Of a DNA stretch of 64,000 nucleotides, positions 24,701 to 36,525 are shown in pieces. The notes under the pieces were generated by a model. The model was not told the DNA's origin. It saw only the letters and a list, made by a program, of their open reading frames with translations, and did no database searches. The stretch covers positions 9,748,501 through 9,812,500 of the forward strand of contig JAITYX010000011.1 in assembly GCA_021018815.1 (NCBI GenBank), read 5' to 3'. How positions within the stretch are numbered: the first letter of the stretch is position 1; each line of letters opens with the position of its first letter. Position numbers and translations under genes: made by a program. The stretch comes from Talinum fruticosum. Taxonomy: Eukaryota; Streptophyta; Magnoliopsida; Caryophyllales; Talinaceae.

Positions 24701-25065
24701 CAAGCAAAGGAATCAAAAGATTCAATGTAAAAGGCAAATTGAGTCCTCGTTTTATCGGACCTCATGAGATTGTTGAGAAAGTTAATCCTGTTGCTTACCG
24801 ATCGGCCCCGCCACCGGAACTACAACACGTACATGATGTGTTTCACATTTCCCAACCGTGAAAGTATGTATATGATCCATCCCACAGAATCGTGTACGAA
24901 CCGCTAAATATTGAAGCAGAAGGTTTGACCTATGAAGAGCAACCTGAAAAAGTTGTCGACCGAAAGGTTAAATAGTTGCGTAACAAAGCAATACCATGGA
25001 GTTTCCGAAGCAACATGGGAAACCGAGGAGGAAATGAGAAATCATTATCCCCATTTGTTTTAAAG
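21700..25065 (+). pseudogene. Pol of Tekay copy 1 (PR-RT-RNase H-IN), broken
   Basis: The protease active site LFDSGTTHSFIS is at about 21748, followed by a stop at 21784. RT spans about 22230-23000 with [10 protein letters not shown] and active-site FIDDILIYS at 22753; the frame shifts around 22500 and 22620. RNase H is at about 23160-23560 ([32 protein letters not shown], then ADALSRK). Integrase has the zinc region ([11 protein letters not shown]) and catalytic motifs near 24108 ([12 protein letters not shown]), 24235 (SDRD) and 24333 (DGQTER). The C-terminal end near 25000-25060 resembles the chromodomain-like tail of Tekay integrases. At least five disruptions are visible. Confidence 0.92.
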
Positions 25066-25108
25066 GTATGCTACTATTCGATTATAGTTTCAAGGATGAA
25101 ACTTTTTT

Positions 25109-25119
25109 AGGGGAGAGGA
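25109..25119 (+). promoter_or_regulatory. Polypurine tract
   Basis: AGGGGAGAGGA abuts the 3' LTR and would prime plus-strand DNA synthesis. Confidence 0.85.
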
Positions 25120-25376
25120 TGTAAGGCCCCAAAATTTAATTGTATCTAATTATTGCATTTTACTTTTTCAATATTTAAGAGCAGATGAGCCGCGCATAAA
25201 TATTAAAATGGAAATGAGAAATGTGAAAGAATTATTCAGTTAATTGACTTAGGAATATTGATTCACATTTAAATATTTATAATATATGCAAATGATAAAT
25301 ATAAGTATTGTCATTTACTACGAAATTCAATTTGGAAACAAATGATTTATTATAATAATAATAACAATAAAATAGA

Positions 25377-25407
<31 letters not shown>

Positions 25408-27075
25408 AAATTAAAAAAATTATTATTATTTAAAAAAAAAAGCAAAAATTTAAAGCAAATAAATTAGGAGCAAGTGTGTGGCAAAAAAATCAATCATGTG
25501 TAAAAATAGTTAATGCATTGGATAAGCCTAAATCTTATGGAATGATGGAGGGGAAGAGGATAAGATATGGGTTGCAGGAGCCCATTATAAATAGGAGGGA
25601 AGGGGGCTGTCGGGCCAAAGTAAGCTGAAGAAAAAAAAAAAGAAGCCACAAGCCCAAAGTACTCTTTTGCATTGCCCAGCCTCAAGCCCACAACCGCCTG
25701 CCGCCTGACGCCGCCTGCCGGCCGTCGCCGACCACCGGAATCCGGCCACTTGTCTCCGGCTAGCCACCAAATTGTCCTCCCTTACTCTTTTTCGTCAACA
25801 TCTTTACTACTAAGGTAATAATTCTTTAAAAAAAAAAGAGACTAAATTTAATTATTCATAATGGAAATAAATAGATACAAAGAAGGAAGGAATTAATATA
25901 TTTATATGTGTTGAGAAATTGAGGATATTTATTTGGAGAATAAAGTTAAAGAAAAATATATATGTATATACATGCATATACATGCATGCTTATTTTCTGA
26001 AAACAAATTCAAGAGTTAGATAATAATTTTGATCAAAAATGGTATGAGGATATATATGTATATATATACATATACATATAATAATTATATTAAAGTAAAG
26101 GGGTAAATTTCTTTGCAAAACAGAAGGTTATTGGAAACGTCGAAAGCAAAGCAAATCAAAAATTAGTTTGAAACAACTTCCCAATCGAGGTACGTTATTG
26201 CTTGTACTCTTCCAAAATAATTAAATTTTAATTGTTATGAAAAGTTTTACCGTGATTGTTTTAATACGGCCTAACATTTTGGACCCAATTAATTGTTAAT
26301 CATTAATCGTTGATCGGTTACTCGTTAACCATTCTTAATTGTCTGCTAGCGGAATTAATCGTATCGGGCCTTTCCGGTAATGGGAATATTAATCGAATCG
26401 TTTAGCCAAGCCATGGATGCAATTGCATAGAAATTGGGGTCCTGGTGTTAGCCGGAAGCTAAACTATTTACGAAATCGAAAATTTTAATCGAAAAGTCTA
26501 CAAGAAATAGAAAATTGAGCTTTTGCTTAAATGATATATTTCAAATGAATTTTTAAAATTGCGCGCGCTCACCGGCTCACAAAAAATGTTTTTACAAGTA
26601 CAAGGGTAACGTATTGAGCCAATCGCTCACTTTTAGTTTTTTCCTTTTTTTTTTTAATTTTTGTTGTAGGGAAAGAGAAACAGACAAGGGTTAAACAGGA
26701 GGTTCGGGAGGTAGAGGGGTCTCACGAGAAGGGTCCCGACAAGGTTGGACAATGACCCGTTGACCACCCCTCTTGAATTTCTTTGCTACTATGGGTTATG
26801 CTAGAATAAATTTAAGTTTTTGGGTTACGTATGGACTCTGGATATGGTAATAGAGTCATCCAAGTTACTGTTTGTATAAACATAAATTTCATATTATCAT
26901 CTATGTCGTATCGAAAAAATTATTATTAGTTAATTGAGTGTTTTAGCCTTGTCTCTATTATCCGGAAACGGCTGTAATGCCTCCACCTTGATCTTAATTT
27001 TCATCACCTTATGTCATTGTGGTTAATGCGTAAATGTTGGTAAGTTAATTGTGGATTGGAAGTTGGGGCGTTACA
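25120..27075 (+). repeat. 3' LTR of Tekay copy 1
   Basis: TGTAAGGCCCC to GGGGCGTTACA, 1956 bases, collinear with 17328-19299. It is followed directly by the target duplication tctat. Confidence 0.93.
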
Positions 27076-27244
27076 TCTATCTCCTGTCACTCGTGATAGT
27101 CGTCGCCATGCTCTCTCTCCCAGTGGCCCTAATCTCTTTCTCTTCTCGATCTCAATCGTCATCGCCTTCCTCTCTCTCTCTCTCTCTCAGTGACCTTCTT
27201 CTATTTCTCATATCTCTCTCTCTATATCACCGTTGCCATCCCTA

Positions 27245-28415
27245 GCTTTCCTCTATTCTCCTCAACTTCTCGGGCAGCCTGTCAAACTCCGACCATAACC
27301 CATATTATTTATTGAACTAATGCCAATTTATACAGCTTGAGTGCGCGCACTTCAATTCGATGTCTAAATTTATCTTTATGTACTACGTGGCTAAGTCATC
27401 AAAATGGCCTTCAACTAAAATTTTATAGTAAATTTACTCGTGTGCTTATAATAAAAATTAGGAAATATATTGGTATATATAACAAACATAAATGTGAAGA
27501 TATATGTTTATAATGTGATTAAAGATTATATTTTAGTTGAGCTGTTATATTTAAAATTGATCTTATGACTTATGTATAATACTATTAAAATAAAATTTAG
27601 TAATTTTAATTCAAAATAGATGGTAAACAAAAATAGAATAGAAGATTAAATTATTAGTTAAGGAAAGTTGGTGTAAGATTATTAGTATGTATCTTTTTGC
27701 ATGAATAATCAGCTTGGCTTAATCATAAACTCCTCGCTTCCTCTCTCTCCCCCTTCTATGCCCCGTTACTGTCCCTTGCCTGCTGCCTCATCCCTGTCCG
27801 GCCACCAGCCACCAGCCACCAACCACCAACATCGCCATTCAGAAGTTGTTGCTGGTTTCGCCCAGAGGCCACCGGAGCTAGCTGTGCACCACCAGCCTTC
27901 ACTCCCCTTCATCATTTGAGTGTTGAAGGTGAAATCCTATATCCTAATTCATCTCCTTCTGCTATCTTATTGTTAGTTTTAGTTAATGAATGAATTATAT
28001 GACTTTTAAAAGGTGTTTATAATATGAATTTAAAGGCTTATTTTGAAAATTCGAATGTGTGAATGTGTGTAATTCAATGTTCATGGTGGAATGATTGTGT
28101 TGTGGGTGTGAATGAATGTAGTTGCTCTTGTGAAATTGTGATTTAGTGAAGTAAATTAGAGATGTTTTGATATAAATTTTGAGTAAATTTGATGGGTTTT
28201 ATTACATTTTGGGATAGGCCATATTTGAGCAAAAGAAAGAGGAGACATACCTGGAGATTAAAGTTGGATAAATAAGTAAGTTTGAAAATAGGTAAAAATT
28301 TGAGCAAATTAATTAATTTGTGGAAAGGTAATGAGAAGAATGACAATGATTGAAAGTAAAGTTAGGCTTGGAAAAACTAATGGTGTTTGTGGTAGCTAAG
28401 AAAAATAAATAAATA

Positions 28416-28481
<66 letters not shown>

Positions 28482-29738
28482 TGTGGATAAAAAAATAAAA
28501 AATTAGGAACATATTCACTTGTTAAACGAGCTATAATAACTACAATGTATGTTTAAAAAATAAAAATAAAAAATATATATCTTTTGATCCGAGTCTAACC
28601 AACTTCTTTAACGAGGATGTGTTCTAGACAAGATTTTAAATGAAATAAATATAATAGAGTTGAGTAATAAAAATATTAGGTTAACAAATTAAGTAATAAA
28701 TAAAGAGAATAAAATAAATTATAAACACTTATTGAAACTTTATTAATAATAAAATCTATTGGGAATAATATCGATGCCACTTTCTTTGCCGACTAGCCGC
28801 TAACTTTAAATTCCATAAGGGGCAAAAAAATTTTAATTCAGGTACGTTCATTACCTGTACTTTTCAAAAATTCACATGTTCTAGCAAGTTGCAATATTTT
28901 TTTGTAATATGTATAAGTAAAATGAATCATTTGCAAATTAAGTTTTGTCGCCTAATTAAGTGGCCTTGTAAATTATCAGTTATTAGGGCTTACGCCCTTC
29001 AATTCCACCCATGCGACTTCAACTCGGGTTCTCGGTTGACCCGGAGGTTTGCACCTTACTCAAAGATCGCATCAAGTATATAATGGGTTCCACTACAAAT
29101 AACAACCGACAATAAAGTTTGACTTATATCCTTCCCCATCTAATTTCGAGTTAAAAAAATTAAAATGCATGTGTTCAATTAAGATGTTTCAAAGAAATTT
29201 TGGCTCTGTAGAAATGTTCGTACTGAGTTTTGACTCATTTTTTGAATTATTTTATTGTTTTGTTTTTTAAGGAAACATCAATGAATAGCCCAATGTCTCG
29301 CAAGCCTGATGGAAGCAAAACATAGCTGGACATGTCTTATTATTGATTTCGATGGTGTCTAGACACTTGCGAGTGATTTTATCCTCATCCGTTTTTCGGG
29401 TTTGACTTTGGAAAATATTAAATGTTGCGTATTTCCTGTGGTAGATGATTATGTGGGCTTGTATAATATATATATGCCACTAAATCATTAAACCGTATTT
29501 GGGTTTTGTTTAATTATGATGTAAGGTTTAGCTGCTTAGGATATAAGTATTTACTTCTATCGAGACTCACTAAAGCCTAACTGCTTGACACAAAGTTTTT
29601 ATTTTATTTATTTTGCTTATTTAGTTTGGCATATTTTTAGGGCGGCGTAACGCCTTCAATCGTTATTTTCCGCTGCGACCTTCCCTAATACTCTCTAATT
29701 AGGGATTATTAAGTAATGGTGATTGAGGACGTTACGGT
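27245..29738 (+). repeat. Probable 5' LTR region of Tekay copy 2 (left edge unknown)
   Basis: The right edge is set by a PBS-like site just after GGACGTTAC. Upstream sequence has the same layout as the copy-1 LTR: a GCC-rich stretch (27770-27860), AT-rich DNA, GTACGTTCATTACCTGTAC and a GGCGTAACGCC motif near the end. No second LTR survives for comparison, so the start is not fixed. TGTCAAACTCCGACC near 27281 is one candidate. No host gene was recognised inside. Confidence 0.5.
28418..28481. repeat. (AAT)n microsatellite
   Basis: About twenty AAT units, readable directly. Confidence 0.9.
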
Positions 29739-29897
29739 TGTGGTATCAAAGTCAGATTTAGAAATCATTGTGAGTAATAGGATTCTAAGTTGTGTTGATT
29801 TGAACTTCAGGAAAATTGTGTGGTTGTTAATTTTATTATTTGTTGTGGTCTTTTAACCATAAGCCCGACTTACTCATTTTCTTTTTGCTTTCACTAG

Positions 29898-30703
29898 ATG
29901 AATTATCCAGGAGCTCCTTTGGGTCCCTAAGCTATTTATATGCTATGAGGCACCTCTGTGGCTACACACATATCTCATCTTCATGCTAGCATGCTAGATC
30001 ACATGCAAGATCCTTTCTCGGAGTTCCATAACCCACTTGTGCGTGCGTGTCGACTCTTGTGGTCCCTGCCACCTGTAGCCCCGTGGGACTAGTTTAGGGT
30101 TCGATATCATGATTTATGGTGACAGGGATCCCGGAGTCGATGTAGCTAGGTTTCAAGTCCGAGGGATTTGGACCACATTACCAATGAGTTGTTGGTTAGA
30201 GAGAATTTGGAGCATAAGGGGATTACTTACAGACATTGTAGTTTTTCTTTCTAATGTTGTACGTCCCACCACCTCCTTCTTCACCTCAGCTAGCATATGA
30301 GCCACCATCATCCTCACATGTACCTAGCCCTAGCAGCCACCAATTACACTTTTGCAGTTAGATTCTGAGGATAGCCTAGGCTTTGAGCCTATTTACGACC
30401 ATCTTATAGTTTTGGGAGTTCTGGAGATGTGCACGTCATTATAGATATACCAGAGTCTCCCAAGCTTGTCATATTAAGTTCAAAAGAGGAGGGTGATGAT
30501 GTCGACATGGAGGAGGATCCTGAATTACAAAAGTATAAGAGTGGGGGAGAGGAGCATGATGATGTAGAGTTGATTTATATTAGTTGTAACTCGGAGGTTG
30601 ATGATGACCTTTGGAACCCAGATTATGATGTAGAGTTGATTTATATTATTCCAGAACCTATCATGCTTTTTTGGGGACTTATGTATATAGGGCAGTTAGT
30701 GTA
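29898..30703 (+). pseudogene. Accessory ORF remnant of Tekay copy 2
   Basis: Starts ATGAATTATCCAGG at the position equivalent to the copy-1 accessory ORF and is interrupted by stops. From 30429 it is open for 91 residues with IDIPESPKLVILSS followed by a run of Glu and Asp, the same acidic tail as in copy 1, here ending in repeated DVELIYI segments. No known domain seen. Retention of the motif in two diverged copies argues that it once encoded a protein. Confidence 0.55.
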
Positions 30704-31396
30704 AGGTTGCCATATTTTTTTTTGGGTATGCTTGTATAAATGATGTATGTACATATAATGGGCCAATCAAACTAACTCAAATGGTGGTCCGACCTATTTT
30801 TGGGGTTTTCCAGGTGTTCTAATTAGGGCTAACTATAATTTCTTCTGTATCAAAGAAAGAAGAAGGGGGTGGGACAAGGAAACTCAATCTAAGGTGATTT
30901 GAAGAGCTGAAAGATAATCTAACATATAATTTTGGTGCTACTTGTTTATATAAATGCAATGAAGGTAGTATTTAACTAATTTGTTGTTATGTTATAAATA
31001 GGTAATATTTTATTTTTTAAAAAATTAAATTAATTAAGAAAGTTTGTATTTGTATGATTCAACATGTCCGAGACAGAAAGTAATAATATAATTCAGAATG
31101 TGACTGAAGACTTGGGCATCGATTGAAGACTTGACGAATAGGCTTTAGAAACTCCTCCCAACTCACAACAAATCCATGGTGAGACCCAACCTACACCTCT
31201 AAGAGGTTCCACTGATACCATGGACCCAAATTACTAGAGGAACTTGGTGAGAAAGGTAAGGAAAAGGATTCTTCCTATACCTACTCGAATCCACCTCTAC
31301 GCCTGACAAGTTAGCCGATAGAGTGGCTCGTCGTAATCCTAAGGCTTACGATGGAAAGATTAATGCAGTAGAATTAGAGGAATAGATTAGGGGAAT

Positions 31397-33895
31397 TGTA
31401 AAGCCCCAACCTGGAGTAGTCAAGCACGTCACCATCGTGGATATCCCATTCGGATACCCACTAGGCTCTCTTAACTTTTCAACGTTATTTAAACTCTCAA
31501 TAGTGTATTGCAGCGGAAGTTTTTCCAAAATTCTAACACAAAGTCAGACAAGTACTTCTAAACATGCGACTTATATTCATACTTAATCATATTTATAATA
31601 ATCTTATAAATTCCATACAAAGTATATTATACCTTTTATTTACTAACATAGTCTAAAGTAAAAACATGGATCGTTAATCTTTTAGAGGCATCCTTGATCC
31701 CTTTAATTTACAAAACATGAAAAATGGTGAGGTCATGAGCTCCACAAGCCCAGTGAATAACGCTTATATTTCCCAATGTTACACTTTGCACATTATCCAA
31801 TTTACACACAAGCACATAAACAAATAATTTGAATAACTTAAATCACAACATGCGACACGTGGAAGGTGGTATGCAATCACACTTCGTAGGTAGAATCGTA
31901 CATTCACATTTATCATTCTCTTAATATTTCATGACATATACACTTCTGTTATAAAATTGATGATTAGACTAACTCAGCCATACTTGTCCCATACAAGTAC
32001 GATTTAGAAACTCTCGTTTTCACTAAGGTCCCTAAACAGACACCACTCGTTAGTTCATTCACTAAACTAACCATAATTGTCCCATAATAACCATGTCCTT
32101 TGGGCTCTTAGTCTCCACTCGAGTCCAAAAGAAAGTAAGATCGGCTAAGTTAGACTAATAAGCGGACTACAACCTCATCTTTATATGCACAGAGACACAC
32201 TTTCACATAGATTTCTCATCATTGTGGATGTAACGAATATTTATAATCTTACAAATATCATATCATGCTTAGTCACATTTCAACACATGTATCAGAATTT
32301 CAATTATGTCGATAAGATTCTTAATCTTAGGGAAATCCACTCATGATCAAACAAGGAACTATCACAAAACACAAGGGCCTTAAACACAACCTGGTGGATT
32401 GATCGAAGCCTTCACAAGATACCATCTAGGGACTCATCGCTCTAGAGAACGTAACTGCCTAAAATCACAAATTGTGGAGTCATAATTCACACCTAGTGAA
32501 CCGACTGAAGCCATCACAAGGTTCAACTAGGGATCCATACAGATCAGATAACCACAGGCTGAAAATCACATCCTAGTGAATTGGTAAAACTCCTCCAACC
32601 AGGCGACTCGAACACAAAAAGACATACTATTTCTATGGCCATAACTTTAAAACATAACACATAAGCAATAGTCTTATGCAGACATAAATGTCATTCCCTT
32701 TTTAAAAATAGTCTTAGCATATCTTAAATTCATATTATCATATTTCTTTCAAGAAAACACATATTCACGTCTTGCATTAATAAGTTAGTCATCATGTATG
32801 TAATCATAAACACGTATGAAAATTGGTTTAATTCTTTCAAAAATTATTTCTATAAGTTCACATAGTCCATTTATAGTTTTCATTAATGGTTTCATGCTTT
32901 ATACTAATCACCAAATAAGCCAATAAGTCGGAAACATATATTCAATCCATATTAGCATAAATCAAGCAATTTTATGTAGAAATTCATAACTCAAAACCTA
33001 CTCATCCAAAATTTCTGAAACTTTACAGTAAATTGACATATAATGTATGGAATTTACAGGAAAATTTTTATATTTTTTCATGCATCCAATAATTTGCAGA
33101 AATTCAAACACTACAAAAAATATGTTATAATCCGAAATTAACATCTATATCCAAAAATTATTATTCTCTTTAGCAAGATTAAAATATATCTCATGCTTAT
33201 AAATCATACACAAGCATCCAAATTATAAGATAAAATTAAAGTGAGTTCCTAATTTAGTGAAATTAAATTTCTAATTCTTTAGTTAAGTCTAGATCATTAA
33301 ATCTATGCATTATTTCTTTCTAATTATCTTTTCCTAATTTTTTTAGTTAAAAAGAAAATATAAGAATGACTCACTTTAATTTAGCCAAAGGGATCTCTTT
33401 GGTCTTTCTTTACTTTCTTAGTCTACCAAACAAAAGCCTCCAAACTCTTCCTTTCTTTAATCTACCAAACAAAAAGCCTCGAAACTCTTCCTTTCTTAAT
33501 CTACCAAGAAGCCTCCAAACTCATATTTATAGGAGTTTCAAACCAATGAAATTATGATACTTGTCAAATTGTTTTTAAAAACCATGACCTAAAATCAAGT
33601 GCATTTTGTTTCTACAAAAAAGTTGTGGGTTAAACAAAACCATGGTTTGAAAAATTCATGTGCAAGCTAAAATAATTGGCTTATATTTATTTTATTTTAT
33701 TTTTATTTTGCTTAATTACTAAGTTTGCATTTGACTTAGTTTGACTTGACTTGACTTTGACTTGGTTTGACTTCACTTAACTTAACTTAGACTTGATTTG
33801 ACTTTGACTTTGACTTGAACAATTTTATGTAACTAGGTAACTTATTAAACATAATATTGACAATTTTAATGCATGTAAATTATTTTAATAAATAC
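31397..33895 (-). mobile_element. LTR inserted in gag of Tekay copy 2, reverse orientation
   Basis: The plus strand enters with TGTAAAGCCCCAACC directly after gag sequence, and gag resumes near 33900. A segment at 31730-31760 is the reverse complement of the stretch near 48260-48298 (start-of-unit motif TTATTCACTGG... GAGCTCATGACC) in the solo LTR at 45803, which indicates minus orientation. No gag-pol is inside, so it is probably a solo LTR. The right edge and TSD could not be resolved. Confidence 0.6.
33727..33818. repeat. TTTGACTTGAC low-complexity array
   Basis: Some 90 bases of overlapping TTTGACTT and TTGACTTGAC units, near the inner edge of the inserted LTR. Confidence 0.85.
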
Positions 33896-34659
33896 ATAAT
33901 TCTAATTGTTCTCAAAAATATTAAGACCGTAGTCATTGAGATACCTGAAGAAAAAAAGGTAAACATAGGGACATATTATTTAACTGGTGAAGCAGACATA
34001 TGGTGGATCGCGATAAAGAATAAATTTCAAGTTCGTGAACTCACTTGGGATAAATTTCTGGAAGAGCTTATAGCCAAGTTTTATCCAATCACAGTTCGAC
34101 GAAAAAAGAAAAAGAGTTCCTGGAATTGAAAATAAACAATGACATGACAGTAATGCTTTATGCTAATCAATTCAAGGATCTATCTAGATTTGTCCTAGAC
34201 TATGTTGCTACCGATAGGATGAAGATGATAAGATTTGAGGAAGGCTTGACCTATTATATTCGACATCAACTTACCGGTCAACCTATTAAAGATCATCAAG
34301 AATTATATAAGAGAGTAGCAAAAGTTGAACGAGTAAAGAGAAAAGTAAGGGCCTGGAAACTCAAAAAGGAAGTGGAACAATACAAGTGAGAGTGTCTTAC
34401 AAAAGAAACTTGTTATTGGTTCTAACAAGAGTCACTCTTCAGCTACTTCTGAACCCTGTGGAAAGTGCAGTCGAACAAATTGTACCACAACAGATTGGCA
34501 AGTAGGTAGTGATAAACGTATCTAGTGTGGTAGCCCTGAACATTTAGTAAACGCTTTCCCAAGAAGACAGGAAGTGATAGATAAGGGAGTTGCCAAGCCC
34601 CTGATGCCACTACATCAAGGACCCGCGTCATCTCCAAAACCTATGACCATAGGGCGAAC

Positions 34660-36525
34660 ATAAGTGATGAACAGGAAAGAAGCTGTAACTTTGGGGACGA
34701 TTATTACTGGTACTCTCTTTCTAAACTCAATGCCTTTTTATGTTTTATTTCATTCGGGTGCCACCTAATCATTTATATCTACTCAAGCTGCCTCCCAATT
34801 AAAATTAGAAGATCATAAGGCTTTAATTGAGTGCCAAATGGGGTTGCTAAATGGAAAAGTGGTAAACTCTCCACCAGTGGGTGCCCATATAGTCATATGT
34901 GGGGAGTTGTGTCATGGATGTAATCCAATTTGATTTGTCAGAATTTGATGTGATTCTAGGAGTTGATTGGTTAAACACTCATGAAGCAAACATAGAATGT
35001 AAAGGTGGCAATGTTATATTAAAGGGCCAGAAAGGGAAGAAAGTGTGTTTTCATGGCGAAAAAAGATATAAAGGAGCATTATATAATTTCAGTTATGAAG
35101 GTTAACAAGTTATTAAGACAGGGTTGCACCATGTATTTATGTTATGTTACTGAAGATAGAAAGGACAAGACAAACGTAGATGATATAATTGTATTATGTG
35201 AATTTCTAGATGTATTTCCTGAAGATTTACTTGGCCTACCTCCTCAAAGGGAGATTAATTTTGAAATTTAGCTAATTCCTGTTGCACAACCCATTTCTAA
35301 AGCACCATATAAGATGGCCCCAATGGAACTCAAAGAGTTAACGGCCCAACTTGATGAATTGCTACAAAAAGGATGCATTAGGCCGAGTGTGTCACCCTGG
35401 AGAGCTCCAATCTTGTTTGTGGAGAAGAAGGATGCTACTTTGAGACTTTGTATAGATTATAGGGAGCTACATAAGATAACCGTCAAGAATAAGTACCCTT
35501 TACCCTGAATTGATGATTTGTTTGACCAATTACAAGGAGATGACATGTTTTCAAAAATAGACCTGAAATCTGGGTATCACCACCTTAGAATTAAACAAGA
35601 AGATATTCCAAAAACTGCCTTTAGAACCAGGTATAGGCATTACAAATTTATGGTGATGCCCTTTGGACTTACCAATGCCCCTGCTGGATTCATGGATCTC
35701 ATGAACATAATTTTTAGGCCTTACTTGGATAAATTTGTGGTGGTATTTATTAATGATATTCTCATATACTCTAAGGATAAAGGAGAACATGATGAGCATC
35801 TAAGAATAATGCTACAAACTTTGAGAGAACATCAATTGTATGCCAAATTGAAAAAATGTGAATTTTGGTTAGAAGAGGTGGCATTTTTGGGCACGTTGTT
35901 TCTAAGGAAGGCATTAAGGTCGATCCTCATAAGGTAAAGACAGTAACTAAATGGCCTGGAACAACCAATATTACTGAAGTGAGGAGTTTTCTTGGTTTGG
36001 AAGGTTAATACAAGAGGTCTGTATAAGATTTTTCAAAAATAGCATCACCACTAACCAATTTGTTAAAGAAAACAACATAATTTCAGTGGTCGGATAAATG
36101 TGAGGAGGCTTTTCAGGAGTTAAAGAAAAGGTTAACTACAGTCCCTATTCTTACCTTACTAGTAGAAGGTAAAAAGTATATAATCTATAGTGATGCCTCT
36201 AAAAACAGGTTAGGATGCATATTAATGGAGAATGACAAGGTCATAGTTTATGCATCCCAACAACTCAAACCATGTGAAAAGAATTATCCTACTCATGATT
36301 TGGAGTTGGCTGCTGTTGTATTTGCTTTAAAAATTTAAAGACATTACTTATATAGGATGCCATGTAAGATTTATACTAACCATCAAAGCTTGAAATACAT
36401 TTTTACCCCAAAAGAAGAATTAATTTGAGGCAACGTCGCTGGTTAGAGTTACTTAAAGATTATGCATTTACAAATACAATATCACCCAAGGAAATTGAAT
36501 GTTGTGGCTGATGCATTGAGTACGT
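34660..36525 (+). pseudogene. Pol of Tekay copy 2 (PR-RT-partial RNase H), broken
   Basis: In the protease motif the catalytic Asp is His (LFHSGAT, about 34746) and a stop follows. RT runs from about 35190 to 35990 with nearly continuous frames ([20 protein letters not shown], then [15 protein letters not shown]), but its active site reads FINDILIYS with Asn for the first Asp. RNase H (36170-36525) retains [10 protein letters not shown] and [16 protein letters not shown] and ends in ADALS at the junction with the next repeat. No integrase. Confidence 0.9.

Larger units (their letters stand above)
17328..27075 (+). mobile_element. Complete Tekay/Del-type Ty3/gypsy LTR retrotransposon, 9.75 kb
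   Basis: Both LTRs, PBS, polypurine tract and target-site duplication (tctat at 17323-17327 and 27076-27080) are present. Gene order gag, protease, RT, RNase H, integrase defines Ty3/gypsy; the RT and integrase sequence and long LTRs point to the Tekay (Del) chromovirus lineage. An extra ORF precedes gag. Coding regions carry several stops and frameshifts, so the copy is not autonomous. The LTRs differ at about 13 of the first 215 aligned bases by hand count, many of them transitions, so insertion is not recent. Confidence 0.93.
16984..27244. mobile_element. hAT-like element split by the Tekay insertion
   Basis: Left end TAGGGATGGCGACGG at 16984; right end CCGTTGCCATCCCTA at 27230-27244, its near-perfect inverse. 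Removing the retrotransposon (17328-27075) and one copy of its TSD leaves about 510 bases, pyrimidine-rich in the middle (CTCTCTC) and rich in GGGCGGGGACCC-type palindromes near the left end. The flanking octamers gcccaccc and gctttcct match at only half their positions, so the hAT duplication, if any, has decayed. Confidence 0.55.
31064..34600 (+). pseudogene. Gag of Tekay copy 2, split by an LTR insertion
   Basis: The N-terminal part starts ATGTCCGAGACAG at 31064 and runs with stops to about 31396 (NPKAYDGKI motif). The Gag core resumes at about 33930 with IPEEKKVNIGTYYLTGEADIWW and continues to 34389 (FKDLSRFVLDYVATDRMKMIRFEEGL). A degraded zinc knuckle lies at 34450-34560 (CGSPEHLVNAF, with the last Cys lost). 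Confidence 0.82.
29739..36525 (+). mobile_element. Tekay copy 2, truncated, older
   Basis: PBS-like TGGTATCAAAGTC near 29743 is followed by an accessory ORF remnant, gag, protease, RT and part of RNase H, collinear with copy 1 but strongly diverged and full of stops. An LTR insertion (from 31397) interrupts gag. The element stops abruptly in the ADALS motif of RNase H at 36525, where an LTR-like block begins; integrase and the 3' LTR are missing and were not found to the right. Confidence 0.88.

Noticed and set aside
17328..27075. Integrated plant pararetrovirus
   Set aside because: LTRs, a Met-tRNA PBS, a polypurine tract and an integrase are present, so this is a Ty3/gypsy retrotransposon; no movement or coat-protein genes of caulimovirids were seen.
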